A DNA stretch of 63,555 nucleotides from Flavobacteriales bacterium (GTDB taxonomy: Bacteria; Bacteroidota; Bacteroidia; Flavobacteriales_D; Sanyastnellaceae), in contig JADFAK010000088.1 of assembly GCA_015665315.1 (NCBI GenBank), forward strand, positions 1-63,555, read 5' to 3'. A program made the translations under genes and the position numbers. A model generated the notes under the pieces. That model saw nothing but the letters and a program-made list of their open reading frames with translations, made no database searches and had not been told where the DNA came from. Positions 1 to 8,294 of the stretch are shown one piece after another (positions within the stretch are counted from its first letter, which is position 1; each line of letters opens with the position of its first letter).

Positions 1-760
1 CGTCGCGTTCACTGTCGATGTCCCCTATTTTTAGATCGATCAATTCAGCTCTTCGCAGCCCAGCGGCGTACAGCAGTTGCATAATGCACAGGTGCTTGAT
101 GTTGGATGCGCGCGCAAGCATTGACTTTACCTCATTCACGCTCAATACTTCGGGGAGTTTTTCTTTTTTGCGCGGACGTTCAATGTGGTAAAAGCGGGAG
201 GGCATATTGTGGACAACCTCGTAGTAGAATTTTATCGAATTGATCGCTTGGTTAATGTAGCTGTCCGACGATTTATTTTGGTGGAGATGAGTTAGGTACC
301 GACGAATATCATTCTCGTCAAGCGCCATCAAATTGGGCTCGTCTTTGAAGTAGTGCATGAATCGCTCGAAACACGATGTGTAGATCTGCGCAGTTTTCAG
401 ACTGTACTTGCACAACTCCAGCTTCTGGAAATAGTCGTCTGGGCACTTGGGCCATCCATCCTTTCGCTCTTTGTTTCTCAGGTCATCTACGCACAAAGGT
501 TCATTCCCTGCATATACCGGTTTGTTTGGAAAGAAGTACTTGCAGTTGATCCAGGCTACTCCCTTGAAGGTCTTGAAGATAGCATCCAGATGTTGCTTTT
601 TGTTTGTCACTTTCATGAAACCCTCTTCAGTGGCTTCGCTCAACCCGGGCAAGGAGGCTGCCAAGGCACTCAACACTTTGTCGTGTTTGAATTCTATTCC
701 TATGTATTTCTTGCCATCTGTCACAATGTGGCGTAGCGTTATTTGCCGAGAATCATGCAT
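1..760 (-). CDS. Tyrosine recombinase / phage-type integrase, 3' end outside window
   Basis: Site-specific DNA recombinase of the tyrosine integrase family, read by hand on the minus strand from an ATG at 758-760 and still open at base 1, so only about 253 N-terminal residues are present. The N-terminal part (to about residue 115) holds paired Cys and basic residues. It is followed by a SAM-like core-binding domain (about 120-195) with the typical YFKDEPNLMALDENDIRRYL stretch. The catalytic domain then begins, with the box I motif YAAGLRRAELIDLKIGDID containing the first catalytic Arg. Box II (HxxR) and the nucleophilic Tyr lie beyond the left edge and cannot be checked. It is divergently oriented from the zinc-ribbon gene at 873, across a palindrome-rich spacer. 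A mobile-element or Xer-like role cannot be told apart from this fragment. Confidence 0.85.
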   Translation of the reverse strand, partial: MHDSRQITLRHIVTDGKKYIGIEFKHDKVLSALAASLPGLSEATEEGFMKVTNKKQHLDAIFKTFKGVAWINCKYFFPNKPVYAGNEPLCVDDLRNKERKDGWPKCPDDYFQKLELCKYSLKTAQIYTSCFERFMHYFKDEPNLMALDENDIRRYLTHLHQNKSSDSYINQAINSIKFYYEVVHNMPSRFYHIERPRKKEKLPEVLSVNEVKSMLARASNIKHLCIMQLLYAAGLRRAELIDLKIGDIDSERD

Positions 761-821
761 CTACAAAGTTTTTGTGCGAAAACAAAGTCATTTGCCGGCA
801 TGAGGCAAGTCTATCCGTAGA

Positions 822-860
822 TTTAAACGTTTAGTAGACGTTTAGCAGACGGTTATAAAG
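822..860. repeat. AT-rich palindromic direct repeats beside the integrase gene
   Basis: The spacer between integrase and zinc-ribbon genes contains the palindrome TAAACGTTTA followed by two near-identical 11-bp units, TTTAGTAGACG and TTTAGCAGACG. A related cluster in the opposite sense lies at 1304-1337. They could be recombinase arm sites, an operator or a remnant att region; the sequence alone does not decide. Confidence 0.5.
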
Positions 861-872
861 TCATCTTGTCGA

Positions 873-1247
873 ATGGAAGAAAGAAAGTGCCTTAATTGTC
901 AAGAAGTTTTGGAAGGGAGAGCCGATAAGAAATTTTGCACGCGTTATTGCAGGTCCTATTTCCACAATCAACTGGCTAAAAGCAAGGTGGATCGTCGATT
1001 CAAAGAAGTCGATGAACAATTGAGATTAAACCGCCGAATCCTGAAAAAGTACAATCGATCGGGAAAGTCCGTTGTGCGACAAGAAGAATTATTTGCCGAA
1101 GGCTTTAATCCACAAATATTCACAGGTTATTGGAAAAACCAGCAAGGAAATACGTATTTGTTCTGCTATGAATTTGGTTTTATGAACACGAGAGAAAACG
1201 ATAAACCCAAATACGTTTTGATAGTATGGCAGTCCTACATGGCCTAA
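873..1247 (+). CDS. Small zinc-ribbon protein of unknown function (DUF2116-like)
   Basis: A 124-residue soluble protein. Cys6, Cys9, Cys22 and Cys26 form a CxxC...CxxxC zinc-ribbon in the segment running from KCLNC to FCTRYCRS, which resembles the short zinc-ribbon proteins widespread in Bacteroidota. A basic helical stretch (about 28-75) follows, and then a beta-rich C-terminus with aromatic residues (FTGYWKNQQGNTYLFCYEFGF). There is no signal peptide or membrane segment. It stands alone between the divergent integrase and a convergent DUF5686 gene, flanked on both sides by TAAACGTTTA-type palindromes. A DNA- or RNA-binding role is possible but is inference. Confidence 0.6.
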   Translation: MEERKCLNCQEVLEGRADKKFCTRYCRSYFHNQLAKSKVDRRFKEVDEQLRLNRRILKKYNRSGKSVVRQEELFAEGFNPQIFTGYWKNQQGNTYLFCYEFGFMNTRENDKPKYVLIVWQSYMA

Positions 1248-1303
1248 TTACCCCCAATATATCCCTCAGTTCCATAGATGCCTGCACCTTATCCATTTAT
1301 TAA

Positions 1304-1337
1304 ACGACTATAAACGTTTATAAACGTATAATCAACG
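1304..1337. repeat. Second palindromic repeat cluster, inverted relative to 822-860
   Basis: Three roughly 10-bp units (TAAACGACTA, TAAACGTTTA, TAAACGTATA) include the 12-bp perfect palindrome ATAAACGTTTAT. Read on the minus strand, the cluster resembles the one at 822-860, so the zinc-ribbon gene sits between two inverted copies. Confidence 0.5.
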
Positions 1338-1396
1338 CCTCATGTCGCCAGGAAATAGATCTTTGCAGTAGGGCTTGAGGGGCAGGGGCGATTTTC

Positions 1397-1480
1397 ACCA
1401 TGAACCATGAACCATGAACCATGAACCATGAACCATGAACCATGAACCATGAACCATGAACCATGAACCATGAGCCATTA
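1397..1480. repeat. 7-bp microsatellite, ACCATGA x 11 plus a degenerate unit
   Basis: Eleven perfect tandem copies of ACCATGA occupy 1397-1473, followed by the variant GCCATTA. Because 7 is not a multiple of 3, all frames remain open on the minus strand and create a spurious reading frame with a seven-residue period (WFMVHGS) that overlaps the end of the DUF5686 gene. The array lies about 65 bp downstream of that gene's stop. It is a typical substrate for slipped-strand length change. Confidence 0.95.
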
Positions 1481-1544
1481 ACCAATTCCGATTCCCCGTG
1501 CGCGATCAATAATTTCCCTTTCCCGATTTCAATTCCCCATCCAA

Positions 1545-4106
1545 TCAATACTCCCACTTCTTCGTAAACGTATTGAAGAAGTTAAAGCCAATCTTACATG
1601 TGTAATTCGTACTGCTAAACGAATTGTCCGAAGTAACCGCATACACACTTATCCGGAAGAGCTGCTTCTTGATGCGTATCGCCTTCTCCAATCCCAAATA
1701 GGCCTCGAAATGGGCGAAGTCACTGTCGGGGATAAGGAGGGTGCCGGCGCCGGTGGCCAGACTTAACTTCAGATGCCGTATAAGTGGAACTTTATTCAAC
1801 AAAGCTCCATCGAAGTGGTGAATGTAGTTGGCGCTAAAATATTCGTTGGGTGTGCTCATGGTCGGACCGAGCAACTGGAAGGAGTTTACGGGGTCTGAGA
1901 AGAAGTAGCGATCCGATCCACGGAAGTATTTCCATTCTAGGACACGCAGATTATTCTTATTGAGAAAACTGCCGGCCACCACTTGCCATTTTGAGTAACC
2001 AAATTGCCCCAAATTCCAGTGGTCGTGCATGCTTATTTCGAAGTAGTCGAAGTTGACTTCGCTGTTGAACAGACCGGGAATTCCTTTTCGGTAAATGGCG
2101 TTGATCTCAGGGTAATCTGAGCCGATAATCATCTTCTCTCGGCCGCGTTGCACGAATTTTTGTTTGAAGCGGTATTTCAACTCGAGCTTGATCTCGCTTT
2201 TGACGTAAGGATCGAAAACTAGAGGTGTGTTGAGCTCGCCAAACAAGTCGTTGGACCACTGCGTAATATCATTGGCGTTCAGCGGTGATTGGTGTGTGTA
2301 CTCGAAGGTTAACTCAGCGAATAGTCCGTTGACGATCTCCATGCGCTGGGCTATGCTGGCCATGCGGGTTTTGGCGTAGTTGGACCGACTGAAGGTCTGC
2401 TCGATCGAGGCGTAGTTGTTAATTAAATCGTAGGTCTCACCCGCTCGGATGAAGGTGCGGACAAATTTTTCAGGGTAGTAAGTGAGTCCGACGCCCAACT
2501 TTCCTTTCACGTCCTTGTTTCGAAAACCGTAGTCGATGAATCCTTCGGTTTCGAGCAAGTAGTCGTTCTTGAATTCCTTGTTGAAATAGCCGGGGAGTTT
2601 GTGTCTATAACCACCAATTCCAAAAGGGTTGATCTGACTCAAAACGCCTTCCAAATAAAACTCAGTTCCCTTCTTGCTATTCTTTCTTCCAAATCCCACC
2701 AGCGGCGTCCACCAATCGATAATATTAAAGGCCGAATCCAACTTGTCGTAATACTCGTCGCTCGCATAATAGGCCGAAATACTATCGCTTTCCGAGATAA
2801 ATTTCAACTCAGTTTCTTTGAGTACCAAGGGTCGGCGCTCGGCCCAAAAGCTGGAGTCACGGTCAAAGGCATCGGCGGTATATTCCTTGATTTCGGCATT
2901 GAAAAAACCACGGGCTAGGTCTGGTGTGAAATTGTAATTGTTGTGATCGACTCGGGTGTTTCCCAAGATGTCGTGTCTGCCGTCCTTGATCGTATAGGTA
3001 AGCTCTCTACGCACAGGTACCACTTGGTCGTTTTCATTGTGCATGTAGTTCTGGATCACCCGAAATTCCTTGCAAAAAATCAGTACGTCGGGATTGATAG
3101 ATAGATCGACGGTAACCACGGCCCACGTCGAATCTTCCACAAATATTTTTCCCTTGAACAGCGCCCCCGACTTGAACAGTGGATTCACCTCAATTTCATA
3201 CACACGCTTACCATCTTCCACAAAAGAACCCAAGTAATCGAAGCGATAACTGAGTCCGCCATTCGAAGCAAGCGGCGAGAGGAGCGGCTTTTGACTCACG
3301 GCCGGAAATTCAACTAGATTCTGGTAAAAATTCAAGTCGGCCTTGGAGAAATCTTCGAATAGAATGTACGGATTGTCGCTCTTGTGCGTAACGGGGGCAA
3401 TGCTCGTTTTCCCAAATTCCATCCCCGATCCCATGTGCACCGATCTCCCAGGTTCCCCTTCGCCCGGCCTCTCGGCATAATCGTGATGCGCCGATACAAT
3501 TTCCTTGTACCTATCTGGCGCGCGAAAGTATGTGGTACTTACCGTTTCAATCAGGTTGAGCTTCTCTTTCTTGAAATATCCCTGGATCGATTTATCCTTG
3601 GTCTCGAGCGAGTCGGCCTCTTCCAAGTCCTTTTTACTCGGTCGCATCAACTCTTTTTCGAGGGATGTTTTGAGGTAGGTTTCGCAGGAATATTCCGAGA
3701 CACGATCCAAGTAATATTTGCGCTTGTCGCGGACATTCTCCATGATTTCCTTCGCCATGTCCTTTGTGTTGGCAACCACTTCGGCGGCAAAAAGGGTGTT
3801 GGTCTCCAAGGAAAGCGATAGGTCCATGCGGATCGGTTCTTTGGGCAGGATGGTGACTTCAAATTCCTGGTTGACGTACCCAATAAAGCTGAAAACGACG
3901 GTGTGCTTCCCCGATTCGAGTTCTAGGAAATAATAGCCTTTCTGGTCGGCCGAAACACCGCGCGTAGAATTTTTGACATACACGCTGGCGTAGGCGAGGG
4001 GAAGTCCTTTTTCATCGGTCAATTTGCCATGCACGTACTGCCCAGAAGCCATCGTCGCAACGATAAGTAGGATAAAAAGGCAGGTGTGTCTCAACAATTG
4101 TTGCAT
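1545..4106 (-). CDS. DUF5686 protein with N-terminal carboxypeptidase-regulatory-like domain
   Basis: An 853-residue predicted outer-membrane protein. Residues 1-22 are a signal peptide ending MASGQ. Residues about 24-105 form a carboxypeptidase-regulatory-like beta-sandwich (GKLTDEKGLPLAYASVYVK, then GYYFLELESGKHTVVFSFIG), as also seen in TonB receptors. The rest matches the DUF5686 family: a charged middle region and a C-terminal half of alternating strands ending in an aromatic-rich tail (KIGFNFFNTFTKKWEY), consistent with a beta-barrel. Length fits the family. The family is associated with the Bacteroidota envelope but has no firm biochemical role. It is separated by 115 bp from yggS upstream on the same strand, so it may be transcribed on its own. 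Confidence 0.85.
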   Translation of the reverse strand: MQQLLRHTCLFILLIVATMASGQYVHGKLTDEKGLPLAYASVYVKNSTRGVSADQKGYYFLELESGKHTVVFSFIGYVNQEFEVTILPKEPIRMDLSLSLETNTLFAAEVVANTKDMAKEIMENVRDKRKYYLDRVSEYSCETYLKTSLEKELMRPSKKDLEEADSLETKDKSIQGYFKKEKLNLIETVSTTYFRAPDRYKEIVSAHHDYAERPGEGEPGRSVHMGSGMEFGKTSIAPVTHKSDNPYILFEDFSKADLNFYQNLVEFPAVSQKPLLSPLASNGGLSYRFDYLGSFVEDGKRVYEIEVNPLFKSGALFKGKIFVEDSTWAVVTVDLSINPDVLIFCKEFRVIQNYMHNENDQVVPVRRELTYTIKDGRHDILGNTRVDHNNYNFTPDLARGFFNAEIKEYTADAFDRDSSFWAERRPLVLKETELKFISESDSISAYYASDEYYDKLDSAFNIIDWWTPLVGFGRKNSKKGTEFYLEGVLSQINPFGIGGYRHKLPGYFNKEFKNDYLLETEGFIDYGFRNKDVKGKLGVGLTYYPEKFVRTFIRAGETYDLINNYASIEQTFSRSNYAKTRMASIAQRMEIVNGLFAELTFEYTHQSPLNANDITQWSNDLFGELNTPLVFDPYVKSEIKLELKYRFKQKFVQRGREKMIIGSDYPEINAIYRKGIPGLFNSEVNFDYFEISMHDHWNLGQFGYSKWQVVAGSFLNKNNLRVLEWKYFRGSDRYFFSDPVNSFQLLGPTMSTPNEYFSANYIHHFDGALLNKVPLIRHLKLSLATGAGTLLIPDSDFAHFEAYLGLEKAIRIKKQLFRISVYAVTSDNSFSSTNYTCKIGFNFFNTFTKKWEY

Positions 4107-4221
4107 GCTTCTTACTGGCCGGTTCTAGGCTTTTTATTTGGTTGGCGCTACGCGCAAATGCGCTTCCTGGTTCAAAGAACAGGACGATTACGGCTTCACC
4201 AAAGTTACAACTGTCGTACGA

Positions 4222-4887
4222 TTAGCGCTTTCCGAATATCGAACTGCCCAATCGAATCATATTGCTCCCTTGTTGAATGGCCAATCCGTAGTCGCCGCTC
4301 ATGCCCATCGAAATGATATCAAAGGAGTCCTCATCCTTGAAAAATTCGGCTTTTAATCGGTCGCTGATTGATTTAAGTGATCCCAATTCCTTGAGGATGA
4401 GATCATCATCTTCGGTAAATGTAGCCATACCCATGACTCCCCGCACACGGATGTTCTGCATTTGCGCGTAGTCGCTAGATTTTAATAATGCCTGGGCCTC
4501 ACTTTCACTCAAACCAAATTTCGTAGACTCGGAAGCAATGTGAAACTGCAACAGGCAGTCAATAACACGGTTGTGCTTGGCGGCTTGCTGGTTGATTTCG
4601 TGAAGTAATTTGAGGCTGTCTACACCGTGAACCAAGGACACAAAAGAGGCCATGTATTTCACCTTGTTGCTCTGCAAGTGACCGATCATGTGCCACTCGA
4701 TATCCTTTGGAAGGGCCTCATGCTTGTCGCACATTTCCTGCACTCTATTCTCGCCAAAAATTCGCTGACCGGCATCGTAGGCTTCCTGGATGGCGCTGAT
4801 AGGTTTGGTCTTCGAAACCGCTACCAAGGTGACATGTTCAGGAAGTTTTTTGCGCAGATTTTCGAGCTTGTTGGAAATGCTGTTCAT
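4222..4887 (-). CDS. yggS: YggS-type PLP homeostasis protein
   Basis: A 221-residue member of the YggS/PROSC pyridoxal-phosphate-binding family. These are fold-type III TIM barrels without known catalysis that buffer PLP and affect amino-acid and keto-acid metabolism. Visible motifs: the PLP-lysine segment LVAVSKTKP (Lys26), GENRVQE, WHMIGHLQSNKVKYM, and the C-terminal phosphate-binding part SMGMSGDYGLAIQQGSNMIR followed by LGSSIFG. Length is normal. It starts 9 bp after the DUF1015 gene and is the last gene of the serC-serA-DUF1015-yggS cluster. That context fits a supporting role for the PLP-dependent SerC encoded first. Confidence 0.95.
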   Translation of the reverse strand: MNSISNKLENLRKKLPEHVTLVAVSKTKPISAIQEAYDAGQRIFGENRVQEMCDKHEALPKDIEWHMIGHLQSNKVKYMASFVSLVHGVDSLKLLHEINQQAAKHNRVIDCLLQFHIASESTKFGLSESEAQALLKSSDYAQMQNIRVRGVMGMATFTEDDDLILKELGSLKSISDRLKAEFFKDEDSFDIISMGMSGDYGLAIQQGSNMIRLGSSIFGKR

Positions 4888-4896
4888 GGGATGCGT

Positions 4897-6120
4897 TTAA
4901 TTGTCCAATTCGTAAATCAAAACACCGCTGCGTAATTTTGGTTCGATCCAAGTCGTTTTTGGAGGCATGATATTTCCTGTGTCGGCGACTTCTTTGAGCT
5001 GATCGAATTCAACAGGGTACAAAGCAAAAGCCACTTCAAACATGCCCGAGTCCACAGCGTCTGAAAGTGCATGAAGTCCTTTTGTCCCATCCAGAAAAGA
5101 GATCCTTTCGTCGGTTTTTAAATCACTGATATCCAGCAAGGGACGCAAAACTTGGTCGGTCAATACAGAAGAGTCCAAGCGGCCTACAACGGAGTCGACT
5201 ACAAATTCTGGTTTTACTTCCAGGCTATACCAGGCGCCATCCAAGTACATGCTGAAATTACCACGATGCGCGGGTTGGTGAATTCGTCCAGTTTTTTCGA
5301 CTTCAAAGGATTCGGAAATTCGGGATAAAAATTCACTTTTACTCATGCCGTTCAATGAGTTCACGAGGCGATTGAAGTCATATATCTTGAGCTGACTTTG
5401 CGGTAGTAAAAGAGACATGAATTGATCCCAAGGTCCTCGTTTTCCATCTTTGTGCTTTGCCAATAAGGCGGAAGAGGCACTTCTGTGGTGTCCATCGGCG
5501 ATATAAACGGCATTCACCGCGGCCATTTCGTTCGTGATGAGGGCTACTTGCTCAGGTTCATTCACCACCCACATTTCGTGAAGTACCATATCGGTAGTGG
5601 TAAACTCGTATTCAGGTCGTTCAAGTGTGATCCTGTCTATGGCTAAGTTTAAGCTATCTCGGTCCTCATACGCCAGCAAGACAGGCTCGGCATTGAAACC
5701 AGTGCGCTGTAAATATTCTACAAAGAGCTTTTCCCTTGACGTGATGGTTTGCTCATGAATTTTCACGTGGCCCTGCGTATAGTCATCAACTGCGACACCT
5801 GCAACGAGGCCCGTGAATATGGCCATGCCTTTTGTTTGCCGATATATATAAAATGATTCTTTTTCTTCTTGCCGTAGGAAACCCATTTCTTTGAAGTAGG
5901 TATATCCTTCTTTCACCAAATCGAACCGTGCGTCTCGGGACAGCGTTTTGCGCTGACCTTCATGGAGCTCGGGCTTGATCACGTGCAAGAAAGTATAGGG
6001 GTTGTAGTTCAGTCGCGCCTCCAACTCATTTTGGGAATAAGTAAGATAGGAGCGAGAACCAACCAAGCCCACTTTGTCTCGAGCAGGGCGAACGGCTTTG
6101 AAAGGTGAGATTTGAGCCAT
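4897..6120 (-). CDS. DUF1015 family protein in serine-biosynthesis cluster
   Basis: A 407-residue cytosolic protein that begins MAQISPFKAVRPARDKVGLV, the characteristic N-terminus of DUF1015. It contains the family signature around AVYIADGHHRSASSALLAKH (His-His followed by a basic residue) and the NYNPYTFLHVIKPE segment. No transmembrane segment or signal peptide is seen. It starts only 4 bp after the serA stop and ends 9 bp before yggS, so cotranscription is very likely. The HHR-type signature recalls ParB/Srx-like nucleotide-binding folds, and a serine-related enzymatic role is plausible, but the biochemical function of this bacterial family is not established to my knowledge. Confidence 0.85.
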   Translation of the reverse strand: MAQISPFKAVRPARDKVGLVGSRSYLTYSQNELEARLNYNPYTFLHVIKPELHEGQRKTLSRDARFDLVKEGYTYFKEMGFLRQEEKESFYIYRQTKGMAIFTGLVAGVAVDDYTQGHVKIHEQTITSREKLFVEYLQRTGFNAEPVLLAYEDRDSLNLAIDRITLERPEYEFTTTDMVLHEMWVVNEPEQVALITNEMAAVNAVYIADGHHRSASSALLAKHKDGKRGPWDQFMSLLLPQSQLKIYDFNRLVNSLNGMSKSEFLSRISESFEVEKTGRIHQPAHRGNFSMYLDGAWYSLEVKPEFVVDSVVGRLDSSVLTDQVLRPLLDISDLKTDERISFLDGTKGLHALSDAVDSGMFEVAFALYPVEFDQLKEVADTGNIMPPKTTWIEPKLRSGVLIYELDN

Positions 6121-6124
6121 CGGC

Positions 6125-7087
6125 TTAGGCTTTTACGCCCATAACACGGATGATATTCTCAGCCAATTCAGTTCCAATACGATCTTGTGCCTCCAAAGTA
6201 GCTGCGCCAATATGCGGAGAAACACCTATGCCGTCGTGGTTAAGCAGGTTTTGCTTTGGAGTAGGTTCGTTTTCAAACACATCCAAAGCAGCGTAACGCA
6301 CTTGTCCTGACTCAAGGGCGGCAAGCAAGGCATCCTCATCAATAACACCACCTCGCGCAGCATTGATCAATAGTACACCTTGTTTCATTTGAGCCAACTC
6401 TTTACTTCCAATAACGGCCGAGCCATCATTTTGCTTGGGCACGTGAATACTGATGCAATCACATGTTTTAATCAATTCCGAGAGTTCAACGTATGGAACG
6501 TTAACTTTCAAGGAGTGACCGGCGATATTCAATTCAATTGGATCGAAGTCGGCATGTAAATCGTTGGCTACAACATCCATCCCACATCCCAGGGCATAGG
6601 CAGCTGTGCTTCTTCCAATGCGTCCGAAACCAATGATGCCCAATTTTTTTCCTCGCAGCTCAATTCCTTTTCCGAACTTCTTCTTGAGGTTTTTAAACCC
6701 AGCGCCATCGGCACCAAACATTCTGCGGTTGGCATCGTGTAAACCACGTGCTCCGGCAAATAAATGTCCCATGACCATCTCTGCCACACTCTGTGACGAA
6801 GCTGCTGGCGTGTTAAATACATCAATGCCTTTCTCTCGACCATAGGCCACGTCGATATTGTCCATTCCGACGCCACCGCGGCCAACGAATTTCAAGTTCG
6901 GACAAGCGTCCATCATGTCGGCACGCACTTGGGTAGCGCTTCGCACCAGGATACCGCAATAGCCTCCGTCATTAAAGCCCTGGATCAATTGATCTTGTGG
7001 GATATGGTTGGTGTCTACTGTGAAACCGGCTGCTTCAAGAGCTTTGATTCCGGATTGGCTAATGCCATCGTTCGCAAGTACTTTCAT
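6125..7087 (-). CDS. serA: D-3-phosphoglycerate dehydrogenase, short form
   Basis: A 320-residue NAD-dependent D-2-hydroxyacid dehydrogenase. In this operon it is the first committed enzyme of serine synthesis (3-phosphoglycerate to 3-phosphohydroxypyruvate). Motifs: substrate-site Arg-Ser in GILVRSATQV, GRGGVGMDNIDV, the NAD fold GIIGFGRIGRS, catalytic Arg in LLINAARGGVIDEDAL, and catalytic His in GVSPHIGAATLEAQDR. It lacks the C-terminal ACT regulatory domain of longer SerA proteins, so serine feedback through ACT is not expected. It starts 21 bp after serC and 4 bp before DUF1015. A different D-hydroxyacid substrate is possible, but the serC neighbour makes SerA by far the likeliest. Confidence 0.93.
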   Translation of the reverse strand: MKVLANDGISQSGIKALEAAGFTVDTNHIPQDQLIQGFNDGGYCGILVRSATQVRADMMDACPNLKFVGRGGVGMDNIDVAYGREKGIDVFNTPAASSQSVAEMVMGHLFAGARGLHDANRRMFGADGAGFKNLKKKFGKGIELRGKKLGIIGFGRIGRSTAAYALGCGMDVVANDLHADFDPIELNIAGHSLKVNVPYVELSELIKTCDCISIHVPKQNDGSAVIGSKELAQMKQGVLLINAARGGVIDEDALLAALESGQVRYAALDVFENEPTPKQNLLNHDGIGVSPHIGAATLEAQDRIGTELAENIIRVMGVKA

Positions 7088-7108
7088 GATAGATTTGAAT
7101 CGTTTTGT

Positions 7109-8188
7109 TTATGCGTGTTTTGCTGCCAATTGGCGCATTACTTCTACTAGTTTTTCTACACTTTTCAATGGTAGAGCATTGTACATGCTCGCGCGGTATC
7201 CGCCAACTGAACGGTGCCCTTTGATGCCGCTTATTCCAGCTGCTTGCCACATGGCGTTGAATTCATCGGCTAGCGACTCATCTTTTAGACGGAAAGTGGC
7301 ATTCATCGTTGACCGACTGTCCACTTGTGCGTGTCCTTCAAAGAGCGGGTTGCTGTCAATTTCGGCATAGATCGCTGCTGCTTTTGCATCGTTAATCTTC
7401 TCCATGGCTTCAACACCTCCCAAATTCTTCAACCATCGAAGCATCAACATGCTTGTGTAAATGGCGAAAACTGGAGGAGTATTCAACATCGAATCCTTAT
7501 CGATGTGATTTTGAAGATTCAAGTATTTAGGGATGGTATTTCCTGATTTGCCGAGCAAGTCGTTGTTCACAATATAGACTACAGTTCCTGCAGGCCCCAT
7601 GTTCTTTTGTGCTCCAGCATAGATCATAGCGTAATCGCTTACGTTGATTTTCTTGCTGAAAATGTCCGAACTCATATCACAGATAATCGGAACACTCGAC
7701 GTAGGCAACGATTTGTGCTGCGTACCGAAGATGGTGTTATTAGATGTGTAGTGCAGGTAAGCAGCATCCGAAGGAACCTTGTATTCCGAAGGAATGTGGT
7801 CGTAGTTGCTATCTGCCGATGAGGCAATAACATCAACGTTTCCAAGCAATTTGGCTTCAGCAATGGCACCTTTTGCCCACGTACCAGTATTGAAGTATGC
7901 TGCCTTTCCACCTTGCGGGAGGAAATTATAAGCCGTCGTTAAAAAGCCTAACGAAGCACCGCCTTGTAAGAATAAAACACTGTAATTATCAGGAACTCCC
8001 AAAAGCTCTTTTACCAAGCCTCGAGCTTCTTCCATAATAGCAACAAACTCTTTGCTTCGATGTGAAATCTCGATCAGCGAAAGACCAATGTTGTCCAATT
8101 CAGTTACTGCTTTTGCCGCTTGAGCCAATACTTCTTGAGGTAGAATGCATGGTCCGGCTGAAAAATTGTGGATTTGTTTGTCCGACAT
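7109..8188 (-). CDS. serC: Phosphoserine aminotransferase
   Basis: A 359-residue PLP-dependent class V aminotransferase that converts 3-phosphohydroxypyruvate plus glutamate to phosphoserine; it also serves PLP synthesis in some bacteria. Features: N-terminal HNFSAGPCILPQEVL, LLGVPDNYSVLFLQGGAS, the PLP-lysine motif YAGAQKNMGPAG, and the C-terminal GIKGHRSVGGYRASMYNA. Length is typical. It is the first gene of the minus-strand serine cluster. Upstream on the minus strand a -7-like GAATTTTG (one mismatch to TAnnTTTG) lies in the 106-bp gap after the DUF4476 gene. No riboswitch was recognised. Confidence 0.97.
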   Translation of the reverse strand: MSDKQIHNFSAGPCILPQEVLAQAAKAVTELDNIGLSLIEISHRSKEFVAIMEEARGLVKELLGVPDNYSVLFLQGGASLGFLTTAYNFLPQGGKAAYFNTGTWAKGAIAEAKLLGNVDVIASSADSNYDHIPSEYKVPSDAAYLHYTSNNTIFGTQHKSLPTSSVPIICDMSSDIFSKKINVSDYAMIYAGAQKNMGPAGTVVYIVNNDLLGKSGNTIPKYLNLQNHIDKDSMLNTPPVFAIYTSMLMLRWLKNLGGVEAMEKINDAKAAAIYAEIDSNPLFEGHAQVDSRSTMNATFRLKDESLADEFNAMWQAAGISGIKGHRSVGGYRASMYNALPLKSVEKLVEVMRQLAAKHA

Positions 8189-8270
8189 GAGCTGTTTTTT
8201 TTGCCCCGCAAAATTCCGAATATTTTTTGTCTTTATAGGTGGTACTTGTCACCATTCGGAAAATTAATTT

Positions 8271-8290
8271 GCCCATTTCGCGGAAAGGGC
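8271..8290 (-). terminator. Weak hairpin after the DUF4476 gene
   Basis: On the minus strand, immediately after the stop at 8295, GCCC-TTTC pairs with GAAAT-GGGC around a CGC loop (one bulge), followed by the AT-rich AAATTAATTTT. This may terminate the DUF4476 transcript before the serC promoter. The U-tract is imperfect. Confidence 0.35.
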
Positions 8291-8294
8291 GACT

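Noticed and set aside
1-1247. Prophage or integrative element at the left edge
   Set aside because: Only a partial integrase and one zinc-ribbon gene are visible, with no tRNA, phage structural or conjugation genes; the evidence is too thin within this window.
1318-1557. Minus-strand frame with repeated WFMVHGS
   Set aside because: It is produced by the 7-bp microsatellite, which leaves all frames open; it overlaps the end of the DUF5686 gene and has no other support.
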